Source: an uncultured Paracoccaceae bacterium
GTDB taxonomy: Bacteria > Pseudomonadota > Alphaproteobacteria > Rhodobacterales > Rhodobacteraceae
Assembly: GCA_913054485.1 (NCBI GenBank)
Contig: CAJXHQ010000147.1
Coordinates: forward strand, 1 to 7,475
Direction: 5' to 3'
DNA: 7,475 nt
The notes beneath the pieces are model-generated. The model ran no database searches and had not been told where the DNA came from. It saw only the letters and a program-made list of their open reading frames with translations. Below are positions 5,992-7,475 of this stretch, in pieces (position 1 is the first letter of the stretch; the number at the start of each line of letters is the position of its first letter). A program made the translations under genes and the position numbers.

Positions 5992-7437
5992 ATGACCGCA
6001 ACAACTGAAACCCATGTCGCCCATGGCGACACGATGGCAGGGGAGAGCACCCATACGCTCAACCCGGTCGGCGCCGAGGAAAAAACCTGGGGCTGGTTCG
6101 CCATCTTCAACATCTGGGCAAACGACGTTCAGTCGCTGTTCGGCTATTCGCTCGTCGCGTCGCTGTTCATCTCGTACGGCGTCGGCGGCTGGACTGCATT
6201 TGCAGCGCTGATCTTTGCCGGCTTCTTTGTGATGTGGATGGTGAACCTCTCCGGTGCGCCGGGCGAGAAATACGGTATCCCCTACCCGGTCTTCGCCCGT
6301 GCCAGCCTCGGCACCGCGGGTTCCAAGCTGCCCGCTGTTTTGCGCGCAACCGTCGCCGTTTTCTGGTACGGCGTGCAGGTCTACTTTGCCTCCACCGCGC
6401 TGGCGCTGCTGATCAAGCTGATCACCGGCATCGAAGGCGGCACCGAGATCATGGGCATGACCGGCGTTGACTGGTTCTCCTTTGTGATCGTCTGGGCCTT
6501 CCACATCGTCATCTTCTGGCGCGGCATGGGCTGGGTTGAGACTTTCCTCAACATCGCAGGCCCCTTCGTGTACCTGGTGATGATCGGCCTCGTGGTTGTT
6601 CTGTGGCAGAAGTCCGACGGCCAGCTGCTGTCTGCAACCGCCACCATCTTCGCCAACCCCGAAGGCACCATCGCAACCGAGATCAAAGGCTTCATCGCCA
6701 TCGTCGGCACCATGGTTGCTTACTTCTCGGCTGTGATGATCAACTTCTCCGACTTCTCGCGCTACGCCAAAGACAAGTCTGCCATGAAAATGGGCAACCT
6801 GACCGGTCTGCCGCTGAACATGATCCTGTTCTCGGCGCTGGCGCTGCTGACCACCGGTGGTGCAGCTGTTGTCTACGGTGAAGCCATCATCAACCCGACC
6901 GAGATCGTCGAGCGCACCGACTCTGTGCTGCTGGGCGTGATCGCAGCGATCACCTTCTTCGCAGCAACCGTCGGCATCAACCTGGTGGCCAACTTCGTTC
7001 CCGCCGTGAACGGTATCGCCAACCTGGCGCCTGAGAAGATCTCCTTCCGCATCGCCGGTCTGGACACCTCTGCCCTGGCGCTGGTTATCGGTGGTTTCTG
7101 GACCAGCTACATCAGCACCATCGACATTGCGGGCTTCGTGAACACTATGGGCGCATGCATGGCACCGATCTTCGGCATCATGATCGTGGACTACTACACG
7201 TTCCGCAAAGAGCAGCTGGACGAAGACGATCTCTACAACATGGATGGCGGCCGCTACCACTACAACAACGGCTGGAACGGCGCTGCTGTGCAGGCCTTCG
7301 GCATTGCTGCTGTGTTTTCGATCGCCACCGTCTGGAACCCGGCCCTGGGCTTCCTGTCCGGCTACGCCTGGGTGATCGGTGCTGCGCTTGGCGGCGTGCT
7401 CTACAACATGTTCGCCAAGAACAAGATCAAGGTCTGA
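5992..7437 (+). CDS. NCS1-family nucleobase/hydantoin-type cation symporter (permease)
   Basis: This 481-residue inner-membrane protein belongs to the nucleobase:cation symporter-1 family, which imports uracil, cytosine, purines, allantoin or hydantoins with Na+ or H+. A hydrophilic N-terminus of about 30 residues precedes roughly twelve membrane helices. NCS1 signatures seen: GIPYPVFARASLG (95-107), FWYGVQ (124-129), NFSDFSRYAKD (251-261), GINLVANFVPAVNGIANLAPEKI-type segment (328-350), and the C-terminal DYYTFRK (400-406) with LYNMDGGRYHYNNGWN (414-429). W125 and Q129 match the spacing of the substrate-contacting Trp117 and Gln121 of the hydantoin transporter Mhp1. Which substrate it takes cannot be read from the sequence. 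It ends in tandem stops TGATGA. The divergent GntR gene probably regulates it. Genes for pyrimidine or hydantoin breakdown might lie downstream, but the window ends before any could be seen. Confidence 0.93.
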   Translation: MTATTETHVAHGDTMAGESTHTLNPVGAEEKTWGWFAIFNIWANDVQSLFGYSLVASLFISYGVGGWTAFAALIFAGFFVMWMVNLSGAPGEKYGIPYPVFARASLGTAGSKLPAVLRATVAVFWYGVQVYFASTALALLIKLITGIEGGTEIMGMTGVDWFSFVIVWAFHIVIFWRGMGWVETFLNIAGPFVYLVMIGLVVVLWQKSDGQLLSATATIFANPEGTIATEIKGFIAIVGTMVAYFSAVMINFSDFSRYAKDKSAMKMGNLTGLPLNMILFSALALLTTGGAAVVYGEAIINPTEIVERTDSVLLGVIAAITFFAATVGINLVANFVPAVNGIANLAPEKISFRIAGLDTSALALVIGGFWTSYISTIDIAGFVNTMGACMAPIFGIMIVDYYTFRKEQLDEDDLYNMDGGRYHYNNGWNGAAVQAFGIAAVFSIATVWNPALGFLSGYAWVIGAALGGVLYNMFAKNKIKV

Positions 7438-7455
7438 TGACCGCCTGAAACAACA

Positions 7456-7475
7456 CCGGCCGGCGGGGATCCCCG
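7456..7475 (+). terminator. Probable first part of a terminator hairpin, cut by the window end
   Basis: The last bases contain CCGGCCGG (7456-7463) and the perfect palindrome CGGGGATCCCCG (7464-7475), starting 18 bases after the permease stop. If the right arm continues with GCCGG and a T-run outside the window, this is a rho-independent terminator. As seen, it is only a GC-rich palindrome. Confidence 0.35.

Noticed and set aside
5929..7260. Antisense open frame (443 codons) opposite the permease
   Set aside because: Its product is dominated by Asp, His, Glu and Gly, the typical shadow of a membrane-protein gene. There is no family signature.

Overview
The window is about 60% GC. Its gene content points to an alphaproteobacterium, most likely a marine roseobacter-type Rhodobacteraceae. 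This placement is inference from protein style, GC content and gene order, because no database search was possible. It looks like ordinary chromosome: I see no mobile element, CRISPR array or RNA gene.

Left part (1 to about 3483): the distal end of a periplasmic nitrate reductase (nap) operon. napA lacks its 5' end because the window starts inside the iron-sulfur cluster motif. It is followed by napB, the diheme small subunit, and napC, the tetraheme quinol dehydrogenase. napC is followed by a strong rho-independent terminator. Electrons would run from membrane quinol through NapC and NapB to the molybdenum centre of NapA in the periplasm. napB is not readable as one frame: it has no ATG, GTG or TTG start (only CTG in the right place), and its N- and C-terminal halves lie in different frames. 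It is therefore either a broken gene or carries two base errors. This is the most notable observation in the window.

Middle (3484 to 5128): a 310-base gene-free stretch with two short inverted repeats, then a class III adenylate cyclase with about six membrane segments at its N-terminus. All the expected catalytic residues are visible.

Right part (5125 to 7475): a GntR-family (FCD subclass) regulator on the minus strand, whose stop codon overlaps that of the cyclase. It is divergent from an NCS1-family nucleobase/hydantoin-type permease. The 171-base divergent intergenic region is AT-rich. It contains a perfect 6+6 palindrome sitting in the spacer of a plausible regulator promoter, which suggests an autoregulated local switch for the permease. 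The permease probably belongs to a pyrimidine, purine or hydantoin uptake function. The last bases of the window look like the first arm of a terminator hairpin.

I found no convincing previously undescribed system. The interest lies in the napB lesions, the candidate operator and the uncharacterised membrane cyclase.
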